Of a DNA stretch of 7,022 nucleotides, positions 1-6,213 are shown piece after piece. The DNA is from Lachnospiraceae bacterium. Lineage in GTDB: Bacteria; Bacillota; Clostridia; Lachnospirales; Lachnospiraceae. Location: NCBI GenBank assembly GCA_024691065.1, contig JAILOA010000039.1, forward strand, positions 1 to 7,022, in the 5' to 3' direction. Below the pieces are notes generated by a model. The model worked only from the letters and a program-made list of their open reading frames with translations, ran no database searches and was not told the DNA's origin. How positions within the stretch are numbered: position 1 is the first letter of the stretch; each line of letters begins with the position of its first letter. Made by a program: the position numbers and the translations under genes.

Positions 1-1
1 T

Positions 2-853
2 GGAGAGTTTTCATATATATGTAAGGTAAGTGTCGGTGTTGAGGCATTGCAGTTAAATGTTGATAAACAGTATATGTACATAGGTGCCGAGTTTGGACTT
101 TATGTTGAAAATAATTCGGGCAAAGCAACCTGGACAACCTCAGATAGTTCGGTTGTAAGCTTATCAGGTGGCACGGTAACCGCGCTTAAGTATGGCAAAG
201 CAACCGTTACGGCTACAATCGGAAAAGATACGGGAAGCTGCGAAATCTATGTAGTTGATCCGAAGCTTTCAATGGATTCGGTAGTATTGGCAAAAGTTGG
301 TGATTCAACCACAGTCAGCCTGACCGGTATTCACGATGATACAAATGTAACATTCGGCCTTGAAAAGTCAGGTGTTGCAACTATCTCATCCAATGGGGCA
401 AGTTGTACGATAACAGCCACACAGAATGGAAGCAATAACCTTATTGTATGGTGGTATGAGGATCAGTTCTCAATACCGATAACAGTTGGTGCGTCGGCCT
501 ATAAGCTTGTGGGACCTTCATCAGTTTACGCAGGAAGTACGATGCATTATGAATTATCCGGAGTTCCGGCATCCGATAAAGCAAATGTACAAATCTATGC
601 CGAGGAACAAGGTGGCAGTTACGAATTAATCAGAATTGATTCTGACGGATACGGAACACTTACCGGTCAGTTTGATGATCAGGATGTATATGTAACGATT
701 TACGCAAAATACAACGGGCAAATCTACACTATGAAAACCCTGGTTCCATCTTACAATAATAATCCATTGGTGGATGAGAGCAATCTACTTGAGTGGAGCA
801 ATCCATTTAATCCATGGGCGGAAATAAATGTCACGGAAACTGTTGACGAATGA
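2..853 (+). CDS. Secreted Big_2 Ig-like domain protein, 3' part only
   Basis: The reading frame is open from the first base of the window, so the true start lies upstream; the TTG near position 47 sits inside a domain and is not a start. About 283 residues are visible. The first few (YICKVSV) are the last strand of one bacterial Ig-like group 2 domain. A full Big_2 domain follows at about 44-260, with the typical WTTSDSSVVSL and GGTVTALKYGKATVTA signatures, and a more diverged one lies at about 260-490. A final beta-rich segment (about 495-750) looks Ig-like but I cannot assign it. The C-terminus is polar and acidic and ends in INVTETVDE, with no LPXTG motif or membrane anchor. Such domains are usually found in exported adhesins or cell-wall enzymes; any catalytic or anchoring part would be in the missing N-terminus. 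A promoter and terminators separate it from the next gene, so it is probably not part of that operon. Confidence 0.85.
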   Translation, partial: GEFSYICKVSVGVEALQLNVDKQYMYIGAEFGLYVENNSGKATWTTSDSSVVSLSGGTVTALKYGKATVTATIGKDTGSCEIYVVDPKLSMDSVVLAKVGDSTTVSLTGIHDDTNVTFGLEKSGVATISSNGASCTITATQNGSNNLIVWWYEDQFSIPITVGASAYKLVGPSSVYAGSTMHYELSGVPASDKANVQIYAEEQGGSYELIRIDSDGYGTLTGQFDDQDVYVTIYAKYNGQIYTMKTLVPSYNNNPLVDESNLLEWSNPFNPWAEINVTETVDE

Positions 854-893
854 TTTAGTATAAAAAAAATATGAGTTATATTTAAAAATTTTA

Positions 894-922
894 TTGACTT
901 TTAAAATATTCACTAATATAAT
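894..922 (+). promoter_or_regulatory. Strong sigma-A type promoter
   Basis: The -35 box TTGACT (894-899) and the -10 box TATAAT (917-922) are separated by exactly 17 nt and preceded by an A/T-rich stretch (860-893) that could act as an UP element. Transcription should start near 929. It lies 3' of the Big_2 gene and would drive the leader and, if the two downstream hairpins are read through, the ATP-grasp operon. The boxes are read directly; activity is inferred. Confidence 0.7.
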
Positions 923-936
923 AGGCACATAAAGCG

Positions 937-970
937 AAGGAGCTGTAATTTTTACAGCTCCTTTCCGTTT
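937..970 (+). terminator. Intrinsic terminator 1 in the leader
   Basis: A perfect 12-bp inverted repeat (937-948 with 952-963, core GGAGCTGTAA/TTACAGCTCC) closes a 3-nt loop and is followed by a T-rich tract interrupted by CCG (962-972). It begins only about 8 nt after the predicted start site of the promoter at 894-922. It could end read-through from the Big_2 gene, terminate a very short transcript from that promoter, or do both. Confidence 0.7.
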
Positions 971-985
971 TTATCCAGGTTGAAC

Positions 986-1030
986 AAAGGTGTTCTGCGA
1001 TTAAAGGGTTTTCGCAGAATGCCTTTTTTT
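986..1030 (+). terminator. Intrinsic terminator 2 / possible attenuator
   Basis: The arms 989-1000 and 1012-1023 (GGTGTTCTGCGA with TCGCAGAATGCC) form a 12-bp stem with two adjacent G-U wobbles and an 11-nt loop. The A-run at 986-988 can also pair with the start of a seven-T run (1024-1030), the classic intrinsic terminator form. It ends about 70 nt before the start codon of the ATP-grasp gene, so either expression of the operon depends on read-through or an unseen promoter lies within 1031-1087. Confidence 0.75.
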
Positions 1031-1087
1031 ATTTCATAACGATGATAAATGTTTTTTATCGCCGGCGTGAAATATCTGATTTTCCGG

Positions 1088-1094
1088 AAGGAGG
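1088..1094 (+). promoter_or_regulatory. Ribosome binding site fixing the ATP-grasp start
   Basis: AAGGAGG lies 7 nt before the ATG at 1102. An in-frame ATG at 1042 has no Shine-Dalgarno sequence and sits just 12 nt after a terminator T-run. It would add a 20-residue stretch not typical of the family, so 1102 is the preferred start. Confidence 0.85.
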
Positions 1095-1101
1095 AAGGCA
1101 T

Positions 1102-2421
1102 ATGAAGGAGGAAGAGTTGTATCGGTATTCCGATACTGTAAATGAGTTATTAGCAAGATACGGTGTTAAATTCGGTATCTATAAAAATGGAATATTCAAG
1201 GAGCAGCTTTTTCCTTTTGATATGATTCCCAGAAAGATAGGAAAAGACGAATTTAATTATCTTGAAAAAGGGCTTAAGCAACGTGTTATGGCCCTGAATG
1301 AGTTTATTAAGGATATTTACGGAGACAAGAAAATTATTCGCGACAAGGTTGTGCCGGAAGAATTCGTATATATGGGCAGCGGCTATCTTGCCCAGTGCGA
1401 GGGCGTAACCCCGCCAAACGGTATTTATACGCATATATCGGGAATTGATTTGGTTCAGGCGAAGGACGGAGAATGGTATATTCTCGAGGATAATCTGAGA
1501 ATTCCGTCAGGAGCCTCTTATCCGATGATTGCAAGGGATATATGCCGTAGAAGCTCGCCGGCTACATTTAAAAATAATTCCATATGTGACAACAGAAACT
1601 ATGCAAAGCTTCTCAGAAAAACCATGGATTATGTAAATGCAGGCGGCCACACTGTAATACTTTCGCCGGGCCGGTACAATGCAGCATATTTCGAGCACTC
1701 GTATCTTGCAGAGCAGACAGGGGCGCATCTTGTGACCGGTAATGAAATTGTTGTCGAAAACGATAATTTGTATTTCATTGATTATTCGGGCCGGAAGGAG
1801 CGGGTAGGCGCGGTTTACAGGCGTATTTCCGATGAATACCTGGATCCGATGAATTTTAATCCGGAATCGGTTATAGGAATTCCGCATATTTACGACATTT
1901 ACAGAAAGGGAAATGTAGCGCTTATCAATGCACCGGGTAACGGAGTTGCCGACGACAAGGGTATTTATTATTTCGTTCCTAAGATGATTAAATATTATTT
2001 GGATGAGGAGCCGATACTTAATAATGCCCCGACCTATTTACCATTTTATGAAAAAGATATGGAATACGTGCTGGAGCATTTCGATGATTTGGTGCTGAAA
2101 GATGTAGCCGAGGCCGGTGGCTATGGTGTGGTATTTGGAAACAGTATGACGAAAGATGAAAAAGAGAAATTTATCGGAATGCTTAAGGCTGAGCCGAGAA
2201 GATTTATAGCGCAGGAGGTAATTGATTTTCTGGATATTGATATTTGCGACGAAGGAAAGGTCGTCCCTAGAAAGGCGGATTTAAGAGCTTTTGTGTTGAT
2301 GGCTGATGAGCCGATGGTATGGAGGAGTGGCCTTACGAGATTTTCAAGAAATCCGGATTCATTTATCGTGAATTCCTCTCAGGGTGGTGGATTCAAGGAT
2401 ACATGGGTTTTGGAGGAGTAG
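1102..2421 (+). CDS. Circularly permuted ATP-grasp ligase (CP_ATPgrasp, type 2)
   Basis: The 439-residue protein carries family signatures in order: DNLRIPSGASY (130-140), YRRISDEYLDP (239-249), NAPGNGVADDKGIYYFVPKMI (276-296), the probable nucleotide-binding strand and glycine loop LVLKDVAEAGGYG (330-342, candidate lysine K333), PRKADLRAFVL (389-399), and the terminal NSSQGGGFKDTWV block (424-436). These match the DUF404/DUF407-type circularly permuted ATP-grasp enzymes, predicted to use ATP to form an amide or peptide bond through an acyl phosphate; the physiological substrate is unknown. There is no signal peptide, so it is probably cytosolic. It ends only three residues after KDTWV, a little shorter than family members of about 470-490 residues as I recall them. 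The alpha-E gene follows after 43 nt, the standard partner order, which strongly supports the assignment. Confidence 0.9.
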   Translation: MKEEELYRYSDTVNELLARYGVKFGIYKNGIFKEQLFPFDMIPRKIGKDEFNYLEKGLKQRVMALNEFIKDIYGDKKIIRDKVVPEEFVYMGSGYLAQCEGVTPPNGIYTHISGIDLVQAKDGEWYILEDNLRIPSGASYPMIARDICRRSSPATFKNNSICDNRNYAKLLRKTMDYVNAGGHTVILSPGRYNAAYFEHSYLAEQTGAHLVTGNEIVVENDNLYFIDYSGRKERVGAVYRRISDEYLDPMNFNPESVIGIPHIYDIYRKGNVALINAPGNGVADDKGIYYFVPKMIKYYLDEEPILNNAPTYLPFYEKDMEYVLEHFDDLVLKDVAEAGGYGVVFGNSMTKDEKEKFIGMLKAEPRRFIAQEVIDFLDIDICDEGKVVPRKADLRAFVLMADEPMVWRSGLTRFSRNPDSFIVNSSQGGGFKDTWVLEE

Positions 2422-2464
2422 GATTTGAAGTAGGTAAAGATAACAGTAAAAGGAGGGTACAACT

Positions 2465-3160
2465 ATGGCAATATTATCAATAGAGCACAGTGACAGGCTT
2501 TTCTGGCTTGGGAGATACTGCGAGAGAGTATATACAACAATCAAGGAATTTGCAATACGTTTTGACTCAATGATTGAGCTGAAAGATGAGGATTATAATG
2601 AGTATTGCATAGAACAGGATATCCCCAATATATATACTTCCAAGGAAGATTTTATCAAGAGATATTGTTTTGACGAGACGGATACGAATTCGATATTTTC
2701 AAATCTTATCAGGGCATATGATAATGCAGTGGTCCTGAGGGAGGAAATCGGAAGTGAAACACTTGCCTATGTTCAGCTTGCGGTTTATGCGATGAATAAG
2801 GCGAAGACGTCGGAAGCACCGCTTGTATATCTACAGAAGGTTGTGGATAACATCGTTGCATTTTGGGGAATGGCGGACGATGACATCGACAGCGAATGCG
2901 TCCGAAGCATGCTAAAGCTTGGTAAAAGGGTGGAACGAATTGATTTGTATGCAAGAATGAAGATGGAGAAGGCAGAGCTTCAGCGTGAAATGAAGCGTCT
3001 GAGTAAAAGGATTAATCGCACGGGAATCAGGTATAGTACGATGAAACTGGCTCATCTTAATTATATTATGGAGATGGATGAAATACCTACTGATTTGGTA
3101 GTTGAAGAAATTGAGTCGCTTTTTGATGTTAGGGTGAACGAAGATGTGGTTGGCTTATAA
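2465..3160 (+). CDS. Alpha-E domain protein (DUF403), short form
   Basis: The 231-residue protein starts at an ATG with AGGAGG 8 nt upstream (2451-2456). Its N-terminus SDRLFWLGRYCERVYTTIK (9-27) is the hallmark opening helix of alpha-E proteins. AYDNAVVLREEIGSETL (84-100) and GKRVERIDLYARM (153-165) match later conserved helices, with the R/E repeats that give the family its name. No catalytic motif or membrane segment is seen and it looks all-helical. The family is almost always encoded beside, or fused to, a circularly permuted ATP-grasp enzyme and is thought to be its partner; no activity is established. At 231 residues it is shorter than the usual roughly 300, mainly by reduced middle and C-terminal parts, but the frame is intact and both ends look natural. 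The transglutaminase-like gene starts 17 nt after its stop. Confidence 0.88.
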   Translation: MAILSIEHSDRLFWLGRYCERVYTTIKEFAIRFDSMIELKDEDYNEYCIEQDIPNIYTSKEDFIKRYCFDETDTNSIFSNLIRAYDNAVVLREEIGSETLAYVQLAVYAMNKAKTSEAPLVYLQKVVDNIVAFWGMADDDIDSECVRSMLKLGKRVERIDLYARMKMEKAELQREMKRLSKRINRTGIRYSTMKLAHLNYIMEMDEIPTDLVVEEIESLFDVRVNEDVVGL

Positions 3161-3177
3161 TTGGAGATGATAAATCA

Positions 3178-4062
3178 ATGCGTAAATTAAAGTTTCAGTA
3201 TCGGATGCAGCTATCCTTTTCAAAGCCTGTTAACCGACATCATTTTACGTTGAGGTGTTTTCCAAAGGATAGTGAAAGGCAGCAAATAGAGAATCAAGAG
3301 GTTAAGATAGAACCATCTTATGATGGGGGAGATAAAACAGATTCATTCGGAAACCTTTGTAAATATGGCGTTGTCGAGAAAGAACACAGTGAATTTGTTG
3401 TAAATGTAACCGGGACGGTTTGCGTTAACGGCAGTCAGTTTCAGCCCGTGTATGAAAAGCATAAGGTTGGAATGTTTCGATATCATACAGCGCTTACAAA
3501 GAAAGGCCCAACAATTGAAAACATATACAATAAATGTAAAGATAAGGATTTATCTACGGAAAATTTTCCATATATACCCGGAATTTCGGATGCTGATAAT
3601 ATCAAAAATATCGAAAATAACGAAGGCTCAATTGAGGTAATCAGGCGGGCATATTATTTTATGAATGTTGTGCATGACTGTTTGGAATATGCTCCCGGAA
3701 TCACGCAGGTAAATACTACTGCTGAAGAGGCTGCTACTCTGGGCTCGGGAGTGTGTCAGGACTATTCACACATAATGCTTTCTCTCCTTAGAATGGAGCA
3801 TATTCCTTGTCGTTATGTTGCGGGAATGATGATGGGAGAAGGGGCTTCCCATGCCTGGGTAGAGGTATGTGACGGCGAAAAATGGGTAGCTTTTGATCCC
3901 ACTAATAATTGTATGGTAGATGACAGCTATATATGCATTTCGAATGGAAGAGATGCAAAGGATTGCACTATTAATCAAGGGTATTTCTATGGACTCCCTG
4001 AGCAGGTGCAGGAGATACACGTGTTGGTGGAGAACGTGGAAGATGAATATACAAATATTTAA
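3178..4062 (+). CDS. Transglutaminase-like cysteine hydrolase
   Basis: The 294-residue protein starts at an ATG with GGAG (3163-3166) 11 nt upstream. Residues about 4-95 form a beta-rich domain like Bact_transglu_N, including the DSFGNL element (55-60). The transglutaminase-like core spans about 155-245 and its triad is complete: C193 in GSGVCQDYSHIM, H225 in GASHAWVEV and D240 in VAFDPTNN. There is no signal peptide or transmembrane helix, so it is probably cytosolic. Bacterial members of this group more often act as amide or peptide hydrolases than as cross-linkers. In this neighbourhood it is predicted to cleave or process the product of the ATP-grasp/alpha-E pair; that role is inference from gene order. 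An M14 gene starts 21 nt after its stop, so it is almost certainly cotranscribed with the genes on both sides. Confidence 0.9.
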   Translation: MRKLKFQYRMQLSFSKPVNRHHFTLRCFPKDSERQQIENQEVKIEPSYDGGDKTDSFGNLCKYGVVEKEHSEFVVNVTGTVCVNGSQFQPVYEKHKVGMFRYHTALTKKGPTIENIYNKCKDKDLSTENFPYIPGISDADNIKNIENNEGSIEVIRRAYYFMNVVHDCLEYAPGITQVNTTAEEAATLGSGVCQDYSHIMLSLLRMEHIPCRYVAGMMMGEGASHAWVEVCDGEKWVAFDPTNNCMVDDSYICISNGRDAKDCTINQGYFYGLPEQVQEIHVLVENVEDEYTNI

Positions 4063-4070
4063 TAGTAATC

Positions 4071-4076
4071 TAGGAG
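4071..4076 (+). promoter_or_regulatory. Ribosome binding site fixing the first M14 start
   Basis: TAGGAG lies 7 nt before the ATG at 4084. The in-frame GTG at 4078 would be only 1 nt from this site, too close for initiation, so the start was moved two codons downstream to the ATG. Confidence 0.8.
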
Positions 4077-4083
4077 TGTGGAA

Positions 4084-5046
4084 ATGGTTGATAAAATAGA
4101 GATAGTTGCAAGCGCAGAACTTCCGGTTGACGAGGAGCTCGAGATATTTAAGCACAGATTTATGCCGGATAATGTTACTCCGGCTAAATTAGAAGATGAT
4201 AAAAAGAGAATTGCAATAGTTACCGGTATTCATGGTGATGAGCTGGAAGGTCAATATGTATGCTATGAATTAGCCAGAAGAATAAGAGAAAAAAAGGAAA
4301 ATCTTGCCGGCATAGTTGACATTTATCCGGCAATGAATCCATTTGGAATTGATAATATTACAAGAGGAATACCTGCATTTGATTTGGATATGAACAGGCT
4401 GTTTCCGGGCAACAGCAATGGAGATATGAATGAATATATTGCTGCCGAAATCATGAAAGATATGGAAGGGACGACTCTTTGCCTGGATATTCACGCGAGC
4501 AATATATTTCTAACCGAAGCGCCCCAGATTCGTATAAATGAAGAACATAAGGATATATTGGTGCCGATTGCATTAAAATCAAATGTTGATTTAGTATGGG
4601 TGCACGGCGCAAGCACAGTGTTGGAATCCACATTTGCCTATAGTCTCAATAGCCGGGGAATCAATACTCTCGTTGTTGAGATGGGCGTTGGCATGCGAAT
4701 CACAAAAGAGTATGGTGACCAGATGGTAGACGGAATATTTTCGCTTATGTCTGAGCTTGGTATTTGGAAGGAAAAATGTATGCCTTCAAAGGAACCGGTG
4801 CTTAGCAACGATGAACAGGGGCAGGATGTATATTATCTGAATGCCGAGGTGTCCGGAATATTTATGAAGGAGAAAACACATGGCATGATGGTAGAGGAAG
4901 GCGAACTAATCGGAATAGTCGTGGATCCGTTGATGGGAAATGTACTCAGCGAAGTGAAGGCTCCGGGCAAGGGTTGGCTATTTACAATAAGGGAATATCC
5001 GGTGGTTGACGAAGGGTCGCTTGTAGGAAGAATATTGAAAATATAG
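4084..5046 (+). CDS. AstE/AspA-family M14 metallo-amidohydrolase, apparently active
   Basis: The 320-residue protein belongs to the succinylglutamate desuccinylase/aspartoacylase branch of the M14 zinc carboxypeptidase fold, whose members hydrolyse N-acyl or amide bonds. The zinc site is complete: H50 and E53 in GIHGDE, and H137 in LDIHASN. The substrate-binding block DLDMNRLFPG (100-109) keeps the expected N104 and R105. QIR (148-150) is present, and E199 in VVEMG is placed as the general acid/base glutamate. After about residue 245 comes a small beta domain with VKAPGKGWLF (291-300), typical of this branch. No signal peptide is seen. It lies 21 nt after the transglutaminase gene. The operon has no arginine-catabolism genes, so a role as AstE is unlikely; removing or trimming an amide-linked group on the ATP-grasp product is more plausible, but this is inference. 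Confidence 0.88.
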   Translation: MVDKIEIVASAELPVDEELEIFKHRFMPDNVTPAKLEDDKKRIAIVTGIHGDELEGQYVCYELARRIREKKENLAGIVDIYPAMNPFGIDNITRGIPAFDLDMNRLFPGNSNGDMNEYIAAEIMKDMEGTTLCLDIHASNIFLTEAPQIRINEEHKDILVPIALKSNVDLVWVHGASTVLESTFAYSLNSRGINTLVVEMGVGMRITKEYGDQMVDGIFSLMSELGIWKEKCMPSKEPVLSNDEQGQDVYYLNAEVSGIFMKEKTHGMMVEEGELIGIVVDPLMGNVLSEVKAPGKGWLFTIREYPVVDEGSLVGRILKI

Positions 5047-5067
5047 CGTTTGCCCGGGATACAAAGA

Positions 5068-5199
5068 GATGCAAGGACCATAAAATATAGTCATTAATAA
5101 GAATATAAAATGATGCAAGGACCTTGAAAATAAGTCGTTAGCAAGAATATAAAATGATACAAGGACCCTGGAGAGGGTCGGTAAAAAATACTACTATCT
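5068..5199 (+). repeat. Three tandem 44-nt direct repeats between the M14 genes
   Basis: Units start at 5068, 5112 and 5156, exactly 44 nt apart, each opening with GATRCAAGGACC. Units 1 and 2 agree at 36 of 44 positions and both end in AAGAATATAAAAT. Unit 3 keeps the first 12 nt almost unchanged, then diverges. A GTC motif recurs about 10-11 nt after the GGACC in every unit, so each can fold into a small GAC/GTC hairpin. It is strongest in unit 3 (5164-5179, six base pairs, GGAG loop) and is not followed by a T-run. The 172-nt gap holding the repeats has no gene of its own. Confidence 0.8.
5124..5153 (+). promoter_or_regulatory. Possible internal promoter for the second M14 gene
   Basis: TTGAAA (5124-5129) and TATAAA (5148-5153) are 18 nt apart and lie inside repeat unit 2. 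Unit 1 has the same TATAAA (5104-5109) but a degraded -35 (ATAAAA), and unit 3 has lost both. If used, transcription would start near 5160 and give the second M14 gene an expression route separate from the main operon. Confidence 0.4.
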
Positions 5200-5204
5200 G
5201 ATAC

Positions 5205-5212
5205 GAGGTGAT
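5205..5212 (+). promoter_or_regulatory. Ribosome binding site supporting a TTG start
   Basis: GAGGTGAT, a good match to the 16S anti-Shine-Dalgarno sequence, lies 6 nt before the TTG at 5219. The next in-frame ATG is at residue 98, deep inside the domain, and an in-frame stop lies upstream at 5150, so TTG is the best start. Confidence 0.75.
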
Positions 5213-5218
5213 GTCAGC

Positions 5219-6157
5219 TTGAAAAAAGAAATAATATATGAAATAAAAGCATTATATCGTGATGATTTCAGGATAACAGGATACAGATTCGGGCATGGAG
5301 AACCATCCGTATGTATTGTAGGCGGGCTGCGTGGAAATGAATATCAGCAAATATATGTATGCTCCCGGTTAATAAAAAAACTGAAGAAACTCGAAGAAAA
5401 GGGACGAATAGAAAAAGGTAAGGAAATATTGGTTATACCTTGCGCAAACCCTTATTCCGTAAATACAAAGAAGAGATTTTGGACCATCGATAATACAGAT
5501 ATCAACCGAATGTTTCCGGGGTATTCACTTGGTGAGACGACCCAGCGAATAGCAAACGGAATATTTGAGAAGGTCAAGGATTACCAATACGGAATTCAAT
5601 TTGCTTCATTCTATATGCCCGGAAATTTTGTTCCACAGGTCAGAATGATGAAGACAGGAGCGGAAAATATCGAGCTCGCCAAAAAATTCGGTCTACCTTA
5701 TGTTGTGCTTCACAATCCGAGACCTTTCGATACTACAACATTGAATTACAATTGGCAGATTTGGGAGACCGATGCATTTTCAATATATACTACAAGCACC
5801 GGAGGCATAGACAAAAACAGTGCGAAGCAGGCGCTGGATGCCATTCTGAATTTTATGGCCAAGCAGGGCACGATAGATTACAGAGGCTACGAAGGGTACG
5901 TTTCGAGAGTGGTGGAAAGTCAGAATTTTATTGATGTCAGGACATCGCACGCGGGCTTTTTTGAGCAGTGCGCAAAGGCAGGAGAAAAGGTGGACGAAGG
6001 GCAGATTCTTGCGATTATAAGTGATCCCTACACTGCGGAGATTAAGCAGGAGATAAAGGCACCCGTTTCGGGGATCGTTGCATTTGCCCATAATGAAACG
6101 CTCGCCTATCAGAATACTGCCGTATATAAGCTTATCCCGGAGGAAGACGAACTCTGA
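5219..6157 (+). CDS. M14 AstE/AspA-like paralogue, probable pseudoenzyme
   Basis: The 312-residue protein, read from a TTG start, is a diverged relative of the M14 protein just upstream. It keeps the fold landmarks: GGLRGNE (35-41), NTDINRMFPG (92-101), VPQVRM (138-143) and a C-terminal beta domain with EIKAPVSGIVAF (268-279). The catalytic residues are mostly gone. The first zinc histidine is R38 (RGNE instead of HGDE), and the second zinc histidine is Q127 or its neighbour (GIQFAS instead of DIHAS). The catalytic glutamate region reads IYTTSTGG (189-196) with no acid there. Only the zinc-site E41 and the N96/R97 substrate-binding pair remain. The frame is intact and the protein is not truncated, so it looks maintained as a ligand-binding or regulatory partner rather than decayed; this is inference. 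It is the last gene of the run and is followed by a terminator. Confidence 0.85.
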   Translation: MKKEIIYEIKALYRDDFRITGYRFGHGEPSVCIVGGLRGNEYQQIYVCSRLIKKLKKLEEKGRIEKGKEILVIPCANPYSVNTKKRFWTIDNTDINRMFPGYSLGETTQRIANGIFEKVKDYQYGIQFASFYMPGNFVPQVRMMKTGAENIELAKKFGLPYVVLHNPRPFDTTTLNYNWQIWETDAFSIYTTSTGGIDKNSAKQALDAILNFMAKQGTIDYRGYEGYVSRVVESQNFIDVRTSHAGFFEQCAKAGEKVDEGQILAIISDPYTAEIKQEIKAPVSGIVAFAHNETLAYQNTAVYKLIPEEDEL

Positions 6158-6175
6158 TGAATTATATCCCTGAAA

Positions 6176-6213
6176 GTCCCTTGACCTTAATTAATGAGGT
6201 TCAAGGGGCTTTT
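6176..6213 (+). terminator. Intrinsic terminator of the ATP-grasp/M14 operon
   Basis: The arms 6176-6189 and 6195-6209 (core CCCTTGA-CCT with AGG-T-TCAAGGG) form a roughly 13-14 bp stem with a single bulged T at 6200 and two G-U pairs, followed by TTTT (6210-6213). It starts 19 nt after the stop of the last operon gene. Its right arm is also the first unit of the repeat array that follows. Confidence 0.8.

Noticed and set aside
47..853. TTG at 47 as the start of the Ig-like protein gene
   Set aside because: The frame is open back to position 2 and the codons there encode the last strand of a preceding Big_2 domain; no ribosome site precedes the TTG.
1060..1067. CGCCGGCG palindrome as an operator
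   Set aside because: An 8-bp GC palindrome occurs by chance and no second copy or longer flanking symmetry is present.
1042..1101. Upstream in-frame ATG adding 20 residues to the ATP-grasp protein
   Set aside because: It has no Shine-Dalgarno sequence, follows a terminator T-run by 12 nt, and the ATG at 1102 has an ideal AAGGAGG site.
1507..1887. Minus-strand open frames across the ATP-grasp gene and the other operon genes
   Set aside because: They lie opposite genes with clear family motifs, lack good ribosome sites, and show no recognisable domain.
5164..5179. GACCC/GGGTC hairpin as a terminator between the M14 genes
   Set aside because: The stem is short and is followed by GGTAAAAAAT rather than a T-run, so it is not an intrinsic terminator on the + strand.
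5211..5222. Tiny ORF (ATG plus two codons, then TGA) overlapping the TTG start of the second M14 gene
   Set aside because: Its ATG lies directly against the GAGGTG sequence, too close for initiation, and three codons give no evidence of function.
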